From: a bacterium
GTDB taxonomy: Bacteria > Myxococcota_A > Polyangia > Nannocystales > Nannocystaceae
Assembly: GCA_024742475.1 (NCBI GenBank)
Contig: JANSYI010000001.1
Location: forward strand, 1-64,000
DNA length: 64,000 nt
Direction: 5' to 3'
In this document: one piece after another, positions 8,104-16,599 of the stretch
Layout of the letters: the number at the start of each line of letters is the position of its first letter
Position numbering within the stretch: position 1 is the first letter of the stretch
Translations under genes and position numbers: made by a program
Notes under the pieces: model-generated
Told to the model about the DNA's origin: nothing
Seen by the model: only the letters and a program-made list of their open reading frames with translations
Databases searched by the model: none

Positions 8104-8943
8104 ATGCGACGCTGCGGAGCTCTCGCCGTCTTGGCATGTTCACTTGCGCTCGGGTGCGGGCGAACGCCCATCGACGTGTTCGAGGCAGACATTCGCGACG
8201 AGGCGTTCGACCCGATCGTCGATGGGTGCAACAAGGTCGACTTCCTGCTGGTCGTCGACAACTCCTCGAGCATGGGTGACAACCAGGCGAAGCTCGCGCT
8301 GGGCGTGGTCGACTTCATCGACGGCGTCGCCGGCGTCCTGCAGACCGTCGACTCCGTGCACATCGGCGTCATCACCACCGATGGCTACGATCACAACGAT
8401 CCCGAGTGCGACCAGCTCGGCTCGCTGGTCACGCAGACCGGCGGCCACGGCAGCTCGCACCAGGTCTGCGGACCCTTCGCCGACGGACACCGCTTCATGA
8501 CCGAGAACGACGACCTCGAGGAGGCGCTCGAGTGTACGGTCGCGGTGGGCACGACGGGCTCGACCTCCGAGCGCCCGCTGTCGGCGATCCGCTCGGCCGT
8601 CGACCCCAGCCTCGACAGCGTCGCCCGATGCAACGAGGGGTTCATCCGGCCCGATGCGCTGCTCGTGGTCGTGGTGATGACCGACGAGGACGCCCAGCCC
8701 AGCCCCGCGTACGATACGCTGCTCGAGGCCAAGGGCGGCAACGACGAGGCCATCGTCGTGCTGACCATCGCCCACACCGAGGACGACACCTGCAGCCGCA
8801 GCGGCCACGCCACGCAGGCCGACGTGCTCACCAGCTTCACCCGTCGCTTTCCCCACGGCATCGTCGAGTCGATCTGCGCGCCATCGTTCGACGGCGTGTT
8901 CGAGCGCGCGACCGACATCGTGCAGAACGCGTGTGGGGCGTAG
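8104..8943 (+). CDS. VWA-domain lipoprotein
   Basis: From ATG 8104 the 279-residue protein starts with MRRCGALAVLACSLALGC (lipobox Cys18). A von Willebrand factor A domain with an intact MIDAS loop DNSSSM (Asp52, Ser54, Ser56) follows immediately, and a later VVVMTDEDAQPS supplies the second metal-binding acidic site. Several cysteine pairs occur. This lineage has many such single-VWA lipoproteins; partners are unknown. An in-frame GTG-like extension to 7909 is rejected because it overlaps the divergent gene and adds an Arg-rich stretch before a proper signal peptide. Confidence 0.88.
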   Translation: MRRCGALAVLACSLALGCGRTPIDVFEADIRDEAFDPIVDGCNKVDFLLVVDNSSSMGDNQAKLALGVVDFIDGVAGVLQTVDSVHIGVITTDGYDHNDPECDQLGSLVTQTGGHGSSHQVCGPFADGHRFMTENDDLEEALECTVAVGTTGSTSERPLSAIRSAVDPSLDSVARCNEGFIRPDALLVVVVMTDEDAQPSPAYDTLLEAKGGNDEAIVVLTIAHTEDDTCSRSGHATQADVLTSFTRRFPHGIVESICAPSFDGVFERATDIVQNACGA

Positions 8944-8948
8944 CGGGG

Positions 8949-9659
8949 CTACGCGGCGTGACCGGCTTCGCTCAGGCAACGCGCGAGGTCGGTCAAGCTG
9001 GCCTCGCAGGCTGCGGTGTCGTGGTGCTTCGCCGCGTCTTCGAGGCGACCACCCACCTCGGTCAACTCGGGGAAGCCGAAGCTCCCCCCCGACCCCTTGA
9101 GTCGGTGTCCCAGCCGCGAGATCTGCTCGAAGTCTCCGTCGGCCAGACACGACTCCATCCACACGAGCTCTCTGCGGCGGGCGGCGAGGAAGCCGGGCAC
9201 GAGCATCCGGACCTCGGGGCCGATCAGGCGCGTTCCGATCGGCGCCGCCTCGGTCGAGCCACACGACGCCTTGACCGCGTCCGCGACGGCGCCCCAGTCG
9301 AAGGGCTTGGCGAGCACGCGGTCGAAGCCCAGCCGCGCGCACTCGCGGCGGGCGGCCAGCGTCGCGTGAGCCGAGACCGCCATCACGGGCAGGCGTGGGC
9401 GTCCGAGCCGCTCCTCACGGGCCCGAACCTGTCTGACCAGCACGAAGCCATCGAGCACGGGCATCTGTAGGTCGGTGAGCATCGCGCTGAACTCCCGCTT
9501 CTGCAGCATCGCCAGCGCCTCCCCGCCGCTTCGCGCTTCGACCACCCAATAGCCCCAGTTCTCGAGCACGTTGGTCAGCAGAGATCGCGATGCGTCGTCA
9601 TCATCGACGACGAGCAGCCGCGAGATCGGCTCGAGCGCGGAGGGCATCGGTGAGAGCAT
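8949..9659 (-). CDS. response regulator receiver-HPt fusion protein
   Basis: From ATG 9659 the protein has 236 residues. A receiver domain (about 12-130) has the acidic pocket DDDD, phosphoacceptor Asp63 in LTDLQMP, Ser96 and Lys118 (AKPF). A histidine phosphotransfer domain (about 150-236) carries GHRLKGSGGSFGF with His185. The protein can thus receive phosphate on Asp and relay it through His, as at the end of hybrid phosphorelays, but no kinase domain is attached. The frame stays open to 9785, and ATG 9686 and 9647 are alternative starts. It is divergent from the NtrC-type activator at 9784, suggesting a common pathway. Confidence 0.88.
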   Translation of the reverse strand: MLSPMPSALEPISRLLVVDDDDASRSLLTNVLENWGYWVVEARSGGEALAMLQKREFSAMLTDLQMPVLDGFVLVRQVRAREERLGRPRLPVMAVSAHATLAARRECARLGFDRVLAKPFDWGAVADAVKASCGSTEAAPIGTRLIGPEVRMLVPGFLAARRRELVWMESCLADGDFEQISRLGHRLKGSGGSFGFPELTEVGGRLEDAAKHHDTAACEASLTDLARCLSEAGHAA

Positions 9660-9783
9660 CGCCCGATCACTGCGGAACCTGAGCATCCCCGCGCGGACCA
9701 ACTCGGGCCGCACGCTCCCCGGCTCGCCCAAAGGCGGAGCTGGCCGCCGCCCGCCCGCGGCCCCATGAAGGAGCGGAAGCGGC

Positions 9784-11145
9784 ATGTCTCGTTCGGAGCC
9801 CTGCGTCCACGTCGTCGACGACGACCCCGAAATCCGGCTCCTGCTCGGCGCTTGGCTGCAGTCGGCTGGCTACCGCATGCAGGGGTTCGGCAGCGGAGCG
9901 GCCTATCTCGACCACGCGGGCGCGAGCCCTGCGCTCATCTGCCTCGATCTCAACATGCCCGCGCTCGACGGGATCTCGGTGCTTCGAACGCTGGGAGCGC
10001 GGGGCCTGCCGTGCCCAGTCGTCGTCTTCACGGCGGACGAAGCGGTCGACACCGCCGTCGAGTGCATGAAGCTCGGTGCGTTCGACTTCGTGGTCAAGCC
10101 GATTCACGCAGAGGGGTTCTTGCGGGTCGTCGACGCGGCGCTTCGCCCCCCGGCGGTCCCACCCGCTCCCACCCGGACCCGAACGCGGTCCGAGGCACCC
10201 TCGCTCATCGGCGACTCGGCCCCGATGCAGGCCGTGCGCGAGGAGATCGAGAAGGTCGCAGACACCGACATCACGGTGTTCATTCACGGCGAGAGCGGGA
10301 CCGGCAAGGAGCTGGTCGCTCGATCGATCCACGCCAAGAGTGGCCGCAGCGACGGGCCCTTCGTCGCCCTCAACTGCGGGGCAATCCCCGAGAGCCTGCA
10401 AGAGAGCGTGCTCTTTGGTCACGTCAAGGGCGCGTTCACGGGCGCGACCGCGGCGCGCAAGGGCAAGTTCCAGCTCGCCGACGGGGGCACGCTGCTGCTC
10501 GACGAGGTCGCCGAGCTCACCCCCGCTGCGCAGGTTCGGCTGCTGCGCGTGCTTCAAGAGCGCACCGTCGAGCCGGTCGGCGCCGCCGAACCCACGCCCG
10601 TCGACGTCCGCGTGCTGTCGGCCACGCACCGCGACCTCGACCGCATGGTCGCCGCCAACGCGTTCCGCCAGGACCTCTTCTACCGGCTCGTGATCTATCC
10701 GATCGAGGTGCCTGCCCTCCGCGATCACGACGAAGACGTGCGCGCGCTCTTCGAGCACTTCGTGAAGGTCCACGCCTCGACGATCGGCTGCGAGGCGCCA
10801 TCCATCGACGACGACGTCTGGCTCGCGCTGCGCTCCCACCCGTGGCCGGGCAACGTTCGGGAGCTGGCCAACGTCGCGCACCGCAGCGTGGTCGCCCACC
10901 GTGGCGACACCCTCACGGCGAGCAAGCTCGGGCTGCGAACGCCGGCGGGGCTCACCGAAGAGGCGTCCACCCCCTCGCTCTCATCGCCTCCCGGCCCCAC
11001 CATGGCCGACGCCGAGCGACGCGCACTGCAAGAGGCGCTCGAGGCCTGTGAGGGCAACCTGACCGCCGCCGCGCGACGGCTGGGCATCGGCCGCGCGACG
11101 CTGTATCGCAAGCTGACGCGCCACGGCATGACGCGGGAGCGCTAG
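9784..11145 (+). CDS. NtrC-family sigma-54-dependent response regulator
   Basis: The 453-residue protein has the complete NtrC layout. The receiver has Asp12/Asp13, phosphoacceptor Asp55 (CLDLNMP), Thr83 and Lys105. The AAA+ domain carries Walker A GESGTGKE (169-176), the sigma-54 contact loop GAFTGA (216-221) and Walker B GGTLLLDE. A C-terminal Fis-type helix-turn-helix reads NLTAAARRLGIGRATLYRKL. It should activate RNA polymerase-sigma54 at enhancers after phosphorylation. An AAGGAG element lies about 15 bases before ATG 9784. No cognate kinase is adjacent; the divergent receiver-HPt protein is the nearest possible phosphodonor. Confidence 0.95.
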   Translation: MSRSEPCVHVVDDDPEIRLLLGAWLQSAGYRMQGFGSGAAYLDHAGASPALICLDLNMPALDGISVLRTLGARGLPCPVVVFTADEAVDTAVECMKLGAFDFVVKPIHAEGFLRVVDAALRPPAVPPAPTRTRTRSEAPSLIGDSAPMQAVREEIEKVADTDITVFIHGESGTGKELVARSIHAKSGRSDGPFVALNCGAIPESLQESVLFGHVKGAFTGATAARKGKFQLADGGTLLLDEVAELTPAAQVRLLRVLQERTVEPVGAAEPTPVDVRVLSATHRDLDRMVAANAFRQDLFYRLVIYPIEVPALRDHDEDVRALFEHFVKVHASTIGCEAPSIDDDVWLALRSHPWPGNVRELANVAHRSVVAHRGDTLTASKLGLRTPAGLTEEASTPSLSSPPGPTMADAERRALQEALEACEGNLTAAARRLGIGRATLYRKLTRHGMTRER

Positions 11146-11148
11146 GCC

Positions 11149-12738
11149 TCAGGCTCGCAGTACGTCCATCAACATGTTGCTGCGCGTGATCGCCGAGGCG
11201 GTCAGAAAGCCCGAGACGAGCGCCCCGCCCACGCCGCAGGTGCACACGTCTTGGCCGGTGAGGTAGAGGCCCGAGACGGGCGTTTGCGGCCGCAGGAAGC
11301 GCTGCTCGAAGCGGTTGGGGTCGTGGGAGAGCCCATAGATCTCACCGTGCTGGTAGGCCGTGAAGTGCTGCGTGCTCAGTGGCGTGCTCAGCTCGTGAAA
11401 CGCGATCTTGCCCTGCAGGTGCGGCTCTCGCTCGTAGAGCTTGGCCAGCAGGCGGTTCGACCACCGCTCCTTGAGCGCGTCGTACTCCTCTCCGCGCTTC
11501 TTCCACGGCGTGTCCGCCCACTTCGCGACGCGCTGCCACGGCATCAGCGTGACGATCTCGATCGTCGACTTGTCGGGGTGCCGCTGCGCGTGGCTCGGAT
11601 CCTTCGCCGAGGGGAACGAGATGTACGCGACGGGCAGCGGCGCGTCCTCGTCGGCCTCGAATCGGGCGATCGTACGGTCGTGGTCGTAGTCGTCGGGGTA
11701 GACCCAATGGTTGGCCCGCGGCAGGTTCAGCGATTCGCGGCTCCCGTCGAGACCGATGTAGAGGCTCGCGTGGGCGAGCGAGGGGCGGAGCTTGGCGAGC
11801 TTGTCGGTGGCGCCGACGCGCGCCTTGCCGACGTCCCCGAGCAGGCGCCCGAACGTGTTGAGCACCCCCGCGTTGCTGATGACCATGTCCGCGCGCAGCG
11901 TCCTGCCGTCTTCCATGCGGACGCCGACCGCCTTGCCGTGCTCCACCACGATCTCCTCGGCCGCGGCCCGGGTGACGAGCGTGCCGCCGAGGGCCTCGAT
12001 GCGCGGTGCAAAGGTCTCGGCGATGCGTGCCGACCCACCGATGGGGTAGGCGCCGCCGGAGAAGTAGTGCTTCACGAGCGTGGCGTGCATGGCGAAGCTG
12101 CTCTGCCGAGGGGGCAGGCCGTAGTCGCCATACTGCCCGGTGAGGACGCCGATGAGCTTCTCGTCGCTGGTGAGCTCGCGGAGCACGTCGTACGTCGTGC
12201 GGCGCGCAAAGGACATGTAGCTGCGCCGCAAGAGCCGGCCCCCGAGAAACGCCGTCACGTCGCCGAGCGCCTTCTCGGCGTAGAACGACCGCGACGCCTT
12301 CGAGACCTCGAAGACCAGGTCGAGATAGCGGGCGATCGCGTCCTTCTCCGCCGGAAAGCGCTCGCTCATGTCGGCTTTGAAGTTCTTGACCCCGCTTCGC
12401 AGCGCGTACTCGGTGTCGCCGAACCAGATGCGGTCGTAGACCTCGCCCATGTCCGCCCACTGCAGCTCGCCGTCGGTGAGGTGATCGAAGAGCCGTCGCA
12501 GCACGCTGCCTTCGCGATGCACCTCGCCGACGTAGTGCACGCCCACGTCCCACTCCCATTCCTTGCGCTTGAACACGTGCGTGAAACCGCCGAGAACCCA
12601 GTGGCGCTCGAGCACCAGCACCCGCTTTCCTCGCTGGGCGAGCAGGAGCGCCGTGGTGAGGCCGCCCAAGCCGGAGCCGACGATGATCGCGTCGTAGCGC
12701 TCATCGAGAGTCGTGTTCTTGTAGGAGGCGACGCGCAT
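11149..12738 (-). CDS. FAD-dependent phytoene desaturase/retinol saturase-like oxidoreductase
   Basis: From ATG 12738 the protein has 529 residues. The N-terminus carries the dinucleotide-binding motif IIVGSGLGGLTTALLLAQ followed by VLVLERH. The C-terminus has the second FAD motif LYLTGQDVCTCGVGGALVSG, as in CrtI-type desaturases and all-trans-retinol 13,14-reductases. The substrate is a carotenoid, retinoid or other polyene lipid by family analogy only. It ends three bases from the convergent NtrC-type gene and diverges from the small protein at 12933. The upstream in-frame extension to 12843 is Arg/Pro-rich and unlikely to be coding. No crt genes are adjacent. Confidence 0.88.
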   Translation of the reverse strand: MRVASYKNTTLDERYDAIIVGSGLGGLTTALLLAQRGKRVLVLERHWVLGGFTHVFKRKEWEWDVGVHYVGEVHREGSVLRRLFDHLTDGELQWADMGEVYDRIWFGDTEYALRSGVKNFKADMSERFPAEKDAIARYLDLVFEVSKASRSFYAEKALGDVTAFLGGRLLRRSYMSFARRTTYDVLRELTSDEKLIGVLTGQYGDYGLPPRQSSFAMHATLVKHYFSGGAYPIGGSARIAETFAPRIEALGGTLVTRAAAEEIVVEHGKAVGVRMEDGRTLRADMVISNAGVLNTFGRLLGDVGKARVGATDKLAKLRPSLAHASLYIGLDGSRESLNLPRANHWVYPDDYDHDRTIARFEADEDAPLPVAYISFPSAKDPSHAQRHPDKSTIEIVTLMPWQRVAKWADTPWKKRGEEYDALKERWSNRLLAKLYEREPHLQGKIAFHELSTPLSTQHFTAYQHGEIYGLSHDPNRFEQRFLRPQTPVSGLYLTGQDVCTCGVGGALVSGFLTASAITRSNMLMDVLRA

Positions 12739-12932
12739 CGCCCGATGATACGGGCAGGCCGTGGCGTACTGCCCCGCTGGGGCGCGCAGCAACGGACTGC
12801 GAGAATGCGGCAGGAGGCGCTCGCACCCCCTAAGGCGCCGCACTCAGGTATCCGTTGCGATCCGGCCCGGGATGTGCAGTGCTGGTTGTCGCTGGCCCCG
12901 TCGGGCCTCACCGCGACACGGAGAAACGAAAG

Positions 12933-13100
12933 ATGATCGAAGATTTCATTACCCAAATGGCCGAGAAGGCGGGCATCAGCGAGGAGCAAGCCAAGCAGGT
13001 GATCGAGTTCCTCAAGGAAAACTCGCACAAGGTCCCCGAGCTGCTCGGCAGCGACGTCGTGGGCGACATCAAGGACAAGCTCGGCGGCTTGTTCAGCTGA
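12933..13100 (+). CDS. small conserved acidic/helical protein
   Basis: A 55-residue protein, MIEDFITQMAEKAGISEEQ onward, followed by VIEFLKENSHKVPELLGSD and a GDIKDKLGGLF end. It is soluble, amphipathic and charged. A GGAGAAACG purine-rich element just upstream supports ATG 12933 rather than the longer frame to 12855. The segment pattern (an EEQAKQVIEFLKEN helix, then a LLG turn, then a KDKLGGLF tail) resembles short bacterial proteins of unknown role, often annotated near DUF2267-like families. I cannot assign a function. Confidence 0.7.
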   Translation: MIEDFITQMAEKAGISEEQAKQVIEFLKENSHKVPELLGSDVVGDIKDKLGGLFS

Positions 13101-13169
13101 CGCCGCGCTTGCGGATTGGGAGAAAGCCGGCTGCCATCGTGCGGTCGGCTCTTGCGTTGGTTTGGCGCT

Positions 13170-14345
13170 TCAATCGTAGGTGTTGCCGCCGGGCGTCAGG
13201 TCCACGTGGAAGTGGTCGTCGTGCGCGGCGTTGAACTCGGGCGTGAGGATGATGTTCCACAGCCCCATGCCCCACACCTGGTCCGTAAACGACCGCAACA
13301 TCTGTCCGCCCGGGGTGAGGGGGTCCGCGACGCCGTCCTCCCAGTCGCCCAGAACGGTGAAGGTGCTGCCGTCCTGCATGACGAAGCCTGCGATGTCGAT
13401 GGCGCGCGCGAGACCGTGTTCGGAGAGCGTGCTCGTCCCCGAGATCGTCCGGCAGTTGTAGGTGCCGTAGTGGATGATCGCCTCGGCGCCCAACATCGAG
13501 GCCACCGCCGCGGAGCCTACGATCGACACCGCGGTGCCGCAGCCGACGAGTACGGGGCCGTCGTTGCCTCCGCCATCCTCGAGCGCGACCGAGCCGATCG
13601 GGCCGTACAGAAGCACCGGGTCGTCGATCTCGCAGACCAGCGTGGGGTGGCCGTCGGGAGACTCGGGCGCGTGCGACGTCGCGGTGAACACCGCACCGAG
13701 CTCGAGCAGCGTCTGCTGGCAGGCCGTCTCGGCCTCGCCCCCGGCGAGCTCGGTCGGCACACAGACGCCGGTGCTCTCGGGTGGGTCGCCGAAGCGCTCG
13801 AACACGGCGCACGCGTAGCCGTCGCGGCACCCGTTGCCTCCGACGATGCCAGGGTCGCAGCGCGAGAGGCAGGAGCCTCCCCCCTCGACGTTCACGTCGG
13901 ACGCATCGACACAGAAGGTCGCGGGCGCCCCATCCTGGTCGGGACAGAGCCCGTCGCATGCCACCGTGCACGTGCCGCAAGGGAAACCCGCGGCCTCGGT
14001 GATGCAGGCCCCGCCCTCGAACGGGCAGTCCGCATCCGAGCTACACGGCGAGCCCACGAAGGCGGGAGTCCACGCGGGCGTGCAGTCGATGGGAGCTTCG
14101 CCGGTGGTCGACGCGTCGCCCACGCTGGGGTCGACGTCGCCCGTGGCCTCAGCCCCCGAGGAGGTCGACGGTGCGCTCGGATCGGCATCGGTCGTGACCG
14201 CGGTGCCGGTGCCTTGGGTCTCCGACGAAGGACCGTCCCACCCCATGCCGGTCGAACCCCCCGGCCCGCCACACGCCGTGAGCACCAACAACACAGCTCC
14301 GCGATACTTGCCCACCACCGAGAACGATCGTAACGCACATCGCAT
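13170..14345 (-). CDS. lipoprotein with C-terminal extensin-like (M15-fold) domain
   Basis: The 391-residue precursor has a signal ending in LLVLTAC and then the usual Gly/Ser/Thr linker. A Cys-rich central part follows (CSSDADCPFEGGAC, CGTCTVACDGLCP and more, about residues 85-195), resembling EGF/Dickkopf-like knots. The C-terminal domain (about 200-391) holds SEHGLARAIDIAGF and a final HDDHFHVDL. These supply the His, Asp and His that bind zinc in extensin-like/M15 peptidase folds. A peptidoglycan-hydrolase-like role is plausible, though catalytic glutamates are not verified. The start overlaps the divergent TIGR02444-type gene by two bases; GTG 14318 is the alternative. Confidence 0.82.
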   Translation of the reverse strand: MRCALRSFSVVGKYRGAVLLVLTACGGPGGSTGMGWDGPSSETQGTGTAVTTDADPSAPSTSSGAEATGDVDPSVGDASTTGEAPIDCTPAWTPAFVGSPCSSDADCPFEGGACITEAAGFPCGTCTVACDGLCPDQDGAPATFCVDASDVNVEGGGSCLSRCDPGIVGGNGCRDGYACAVFERFGDPPESTGVCVPTELAGGEAETACQQTLLELGAVFTATSHAPESPDGHPTLVCEIDDPVLLYGPIGSVALEDGGGNDGPVLVGCGTAVSIVGSAAVASMLGAEAIIHYGTYNCRTISGTSTLSEHGLARAIDIAGFVMQDGSTFTVLGDWEDGVADPLTPGGQMLRSFTDQVWGMGLWNIILTPEFNAAHDDHFHVDLTPGGNTYD

Positions 14346-14796
14346 GGACCCGGACTTCCACGTCTGCCCGCTGTGGACGTTCTCGCTCGCGCACTACTCG
14401 AAATCGGGCGTCAAGGACGCCTGCCTTCGCCTTCAGGACGAGTTCGGGCTCGACGTCAACGTCGCGCTGGCCTGCCTCTGGCACGAGCGCCGGGGTGCCA
14501 CGCCGCTGTCGCGCGGAGAGCTTGCGGCGCTGCTCGACGCCGTGGCCGAGCCGCGCGCCCGGGTGCAGCGGATCCGGCCCCTGCGGCGCGAGGCCAAGTC
14601 GGTCGACGACGCGCTGTACCGAGCGCTGAAGCGCAGCGAGCTGCTCGCGGAGAACCTGCTGCAGCTCGCGCTGTGCCAGGCGCTGTCCGACCGCCCGGGC
14701 GCCCCCAAGGGGGATGGTCGCGCCTCCCTCGAGGGCTATGCCGAGCAGCTCGCGGTCACGCTGCCCGAGGCGCTCATCGACGCGTTCCTCGCCTGA
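14344..14796 (+). CDS. TIGR02444 (DUF2390) family protein
   Basis: The 150-residue soluble protein begins MDPDFHVCPLWTFSLAHYSK and continues VKDACLRLQDEFGLDVNVAL, the typical N-terminal signature of the TIGR02444/DUF2390 family. Its members are small alpha-helical proteins of unknown function found widely in proteobacteria. The remaining part is helical with clusters of Arg/Leu/Glu. ATG 14344 overlaps the divergent lipoprotein start, so the two genes must share a back-to-back promoter region inside each other's 5' ends. No operon partner is obvious; it converges on the DUF2256/DUF3253 gene. Confidence 0.85.
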   Translation: MDPDFHVCPLWTFSLAHYSKSGVKDACLRLQDEFGLDVNVALACLWHERRGATPLSRGELAALLDAVAEPRARVQRIRPLRREAKSVDDALYRALKRSELLAENLLQLALCQALSDRPGAPKGDGRASLEGYAEQLAVTLPEALIDAFLA

Positions 14797-14812
14797 GTGC
14801 CCCCCGCCGCGC

Positions 14813-15178
14813 TCAGGGTCTGCGCAGGCGAATGGGGCCTTTCGCGTCGGTGGGGTCGACGACCTTGCCCCGCTGACAGATCTCCAGCTCGCCGCGCGCG
14901 ACCATGCGGCGCGCTGCTCGTCGCGCCGGCTCCATCAGCGGACGCCACTGCTCTGGGTCGACCCGGCGCGCTGCTTCGCTGGGGCAGATCGTCTTGCCGG
15001 GGCCGCGCGCATCGAGCAACGCGACGATTGCAGCTTCGAGCGCCCGGTCCTTGGCCGAGACCTTGGCCCGCCGACAGGCAGCGGAGCAGAATCGGACCGC
15101 GTCCCAGTGCCTCGCCCACTTCTTTCGCCAGGAGAAGGCACGCCCACACGACGCACAAACCTTGGACTCCCCCTTCAT
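14813..15178 (-). CDS. DUF2256-DUF3253 fusion protein
   Basis: From ATG 15178 the protein has 121 residues. The N-terminal 45 carry a zinc-ribbon-like [19 protein letters not shown] followed by [10 protein letters not shown], the DUF2256 signature with four cysteines. The rest is the DUF3253 wing-helix-like module: [32 protein letters not shown] and [20 protein letters not shown]. Each domain occurs alone in other bacteria; the combination suggests a small nucleic-acid-binding factor, which is inference. A perfect 9-bp inverted repeat lies immediately upstream (15189-15215). Confidence 0.85.
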   Translation of the reverse strand: MKGESKVCASCGRAFSWRKKWARHWDAVRFCSAACRRAKVSAKDRALEAAIVALLDARGPGKTICPSEAARRVDPEQWRPLMEPARRAARRMVARGELEICQRGKVVDPTDAKGPIRLRRP

Positions 15179-15188
15179 CCCCGCAGTT

Positions 15189-15215
15189 CTTGCGGCCGGG
15201 CATCCAGGCCGCAAG
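15189..15215. promoter_or_regulatory. perfect 9-bp inverted repeat upstream of the DUF2256-DUF3253 gene
   Basis: The arms CTTGCGGCC and GGCCGCAAG are separated by nine bases. The repeat begins 11 bases 5' of ATG 15178 and lies in the leader between two divergent genes, so it could be an operator or a 5' UTR hairpin. Only its structure and position support this. Confidence 0.4.
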
Positions 15216-15318
15216 CATCTCGACGGTTTTCGCGGCTGCGCGCCGGCGTCGCGCGAGCGGAGCGCAGACCCTCGGAGCAAGCCTGCTATGGTCTTCGGCC
15301 TTGGCGGAACCCCAGCAG

Positions 15319-15873
15319 ATGCGAAGCGCCTTCGGTGAGGCGCTGCTCGGCCAGGTCAAAGCCCTCGAAGCGGCCGAACGAGACGCCATCGTCCACGGCC
15401 TCGCCGAGGAGACGCGCGAGCACTATCGGCGCGCGAAGGCGATCGGGTGGTCGCCGATGACCCTGCACATGGACGTTTCCGACAACATCCGGGCAGTCAT
15501 CGGTCCGCGCCGCAACGTCGAGCTCTGGGCCGAGACGATGGCCGATCTGACGCGCCGTCCGATGCTCTCGGGGTTCCTGCGCCACGTCGGCGTGCGGCTG
15601 GGCCTCGGCCCCGGCACGCTCTACCGCCAGACCGCGCGCCTGTGGACGTACCTGTGTCGCAACGTCGGGCTCCTGAGCGCCGAGGTCGGATCCGACGAGA
15701 CCATGGTCGACCTCGTCGACTTCCCCGCGCGCGAGCACTCCTTCCCGTGCTTCGTCGAGGGCCTCGACGGCTGTCTACGCGGCCTGCTCGCGGGCATCGA
15801 CATCACCCCGCACGTCGAGGTCGTCAGCGTCGAGCCTCAGAGTGGATGCGCCCGCTACCACATCACGTGGTGA
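15319..15873 (+). CDS. TIGR02265/DUF2378 (myxobacterial family) protein
   Basis: From ATG 15319 the protein has 184 residues; in-frame TTG 15301 would add six. Features are an N-terminal helical part, a central [20 protein letters not shown] segment and a C-terminal region with [19 protein letters not shown] and [10 protein letters not shown]. This matches the TIGR02265 family that is expanded in Myxococcus and relatives and has no known biochemical role; its fold has been compared with heme-NO-binding or V4R-like sensor domains. Part of the C-terminus resembles that of the protein at 61166-61777. It stands alone and converges on the 15883 gene. Confidence 0.72.
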   Translation: MRSAFGEALLGQVKALEAAERDAIVHGLAEETREHYRRAKAIGWSPMTLHMDVSDNIRAVIGPRRNVELWAETMADLTRRPMLSGFLRHVGVRLGLGPGTLYRQTARLWTYLCRNVGLLSAEVGSDETMVDLVDFPAREHSFPCFVEGLDGCLRGLLAGIDITPHVEVVSVEPQSGCARYHITW

Positions 15874-15882
15874 GGGCGCCGC

Positions 15883-16485
15883 TCATCGGCGGGGCAGCGC
15901 CGACGCGACGTCCTCGTCGAGGTCGTCGAAGATTTCCGTGCCCATGCGCTCGTTGGTCCGCGCCATCGGGCCCACACCGCGCCCGACCGTGTGACTGAGC
16001 ACCGAGGCTCCCGCACGCTCGATCCACCGCATGATGTAGCCAGGGTGCAGCACGTGCCCGCGCTCGGTGACGTTGATCAGCGCGAAGTTGCGACGGTCGA
16101 CGTAGTGGCGAACCGGGCCGCCGTACAAGGGCAGCCACGGGCCGTGTCGGCCGATGGTCACCCCACCCGCGGCGGTGCTTCGCTCCCCACCGACGATGGG
16201 GCGGGCGCGCGTGGTCAGGGTCGGTGCAGGGCGACGGGCATACTCGTGCCAGACCGCGCCCAGCGACAGCGTCGTTCGGCCGTGCAGCACGTTGACGATG
16301 TGATAGGCGTGGTACCGCGGGTGAGACTCCCAGTCCGCGAGCCGCGTCGCGAAGTGCTGCTGGAGGATACGCGCCTCGAACTCGAGCTGTGGCCTGCCCA
16401 TGACGCCCCCGAAATCGCGCGCATCGGTCCGGCGACAGTTGTTTCCCCACGCCATCGCGCCCGAGTTGGTGCAGCTGATGCCCAT
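15883..16485 (-). CDS. conserved hypothetical protein
   Basis: A 200-residue soluble protein that I do not recognise. It has a His/Tyr-rich central segment, HPRYHAYHIVNVLHGRT, a Gly/Pro-rich middle and a C-terminal acidic tail. A shorter form from ATG 16401 (MGRPQLEFEARILQQHF) lacks the first 28 residues and has a GGGGGCG element upstream, so the start is unsettled. It lies downstream of the M11 peptidase gene on the same strand, separated by a terminator at 16548-16574, so it is probably transcribed separately. Confidence 0.6.
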   Translation of the reverse strand: MGISCTNSGAMAWGNNCRRTDARDFGGVMGRPQLEFEARILQQHFATRLADWESHPRYHAYHIVNVLHGRTTLSLGAVWHEYARRPAPTLTTRARPIVGGERSTAAGGVTIGRHGPWLPLYGGPVRHYVDRRNFALINVTERGHVLHPGYIMRWIERAGASVLSHTVGRGVGPMARTNERMGTEIFDDLDEDVASALPRR

Positions 16486-16547
16486 GCGAGAGCGGTACGA
16501 AGCATCGCGGCGGGCGGATCGCCGGGCGGGGCCGCGGCACGAAGAAA

Positions 16548-16574
16548 CGCCCCCTCCGGCGAGCGGAGAGGGCG
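16548..16574 (-). terminator. predicted rho-independent terminator of the M11 peptidase gene
   Basis: An 11-bp stem with one mismatch (CGCCCCCTCCG/CGGAGAGGGCG) and a 5-base loop. On the minus strand it lies 26 bases past the stop at 16600 and is followed by TTTCTTCG. Position, stem strength and tail agree with a terminator for the 16600-18507 transcript. Confidence 0.6.
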
Positions 16575-16599
16575 CCTTTGGCCGGTGCTGGCGCGCGGC

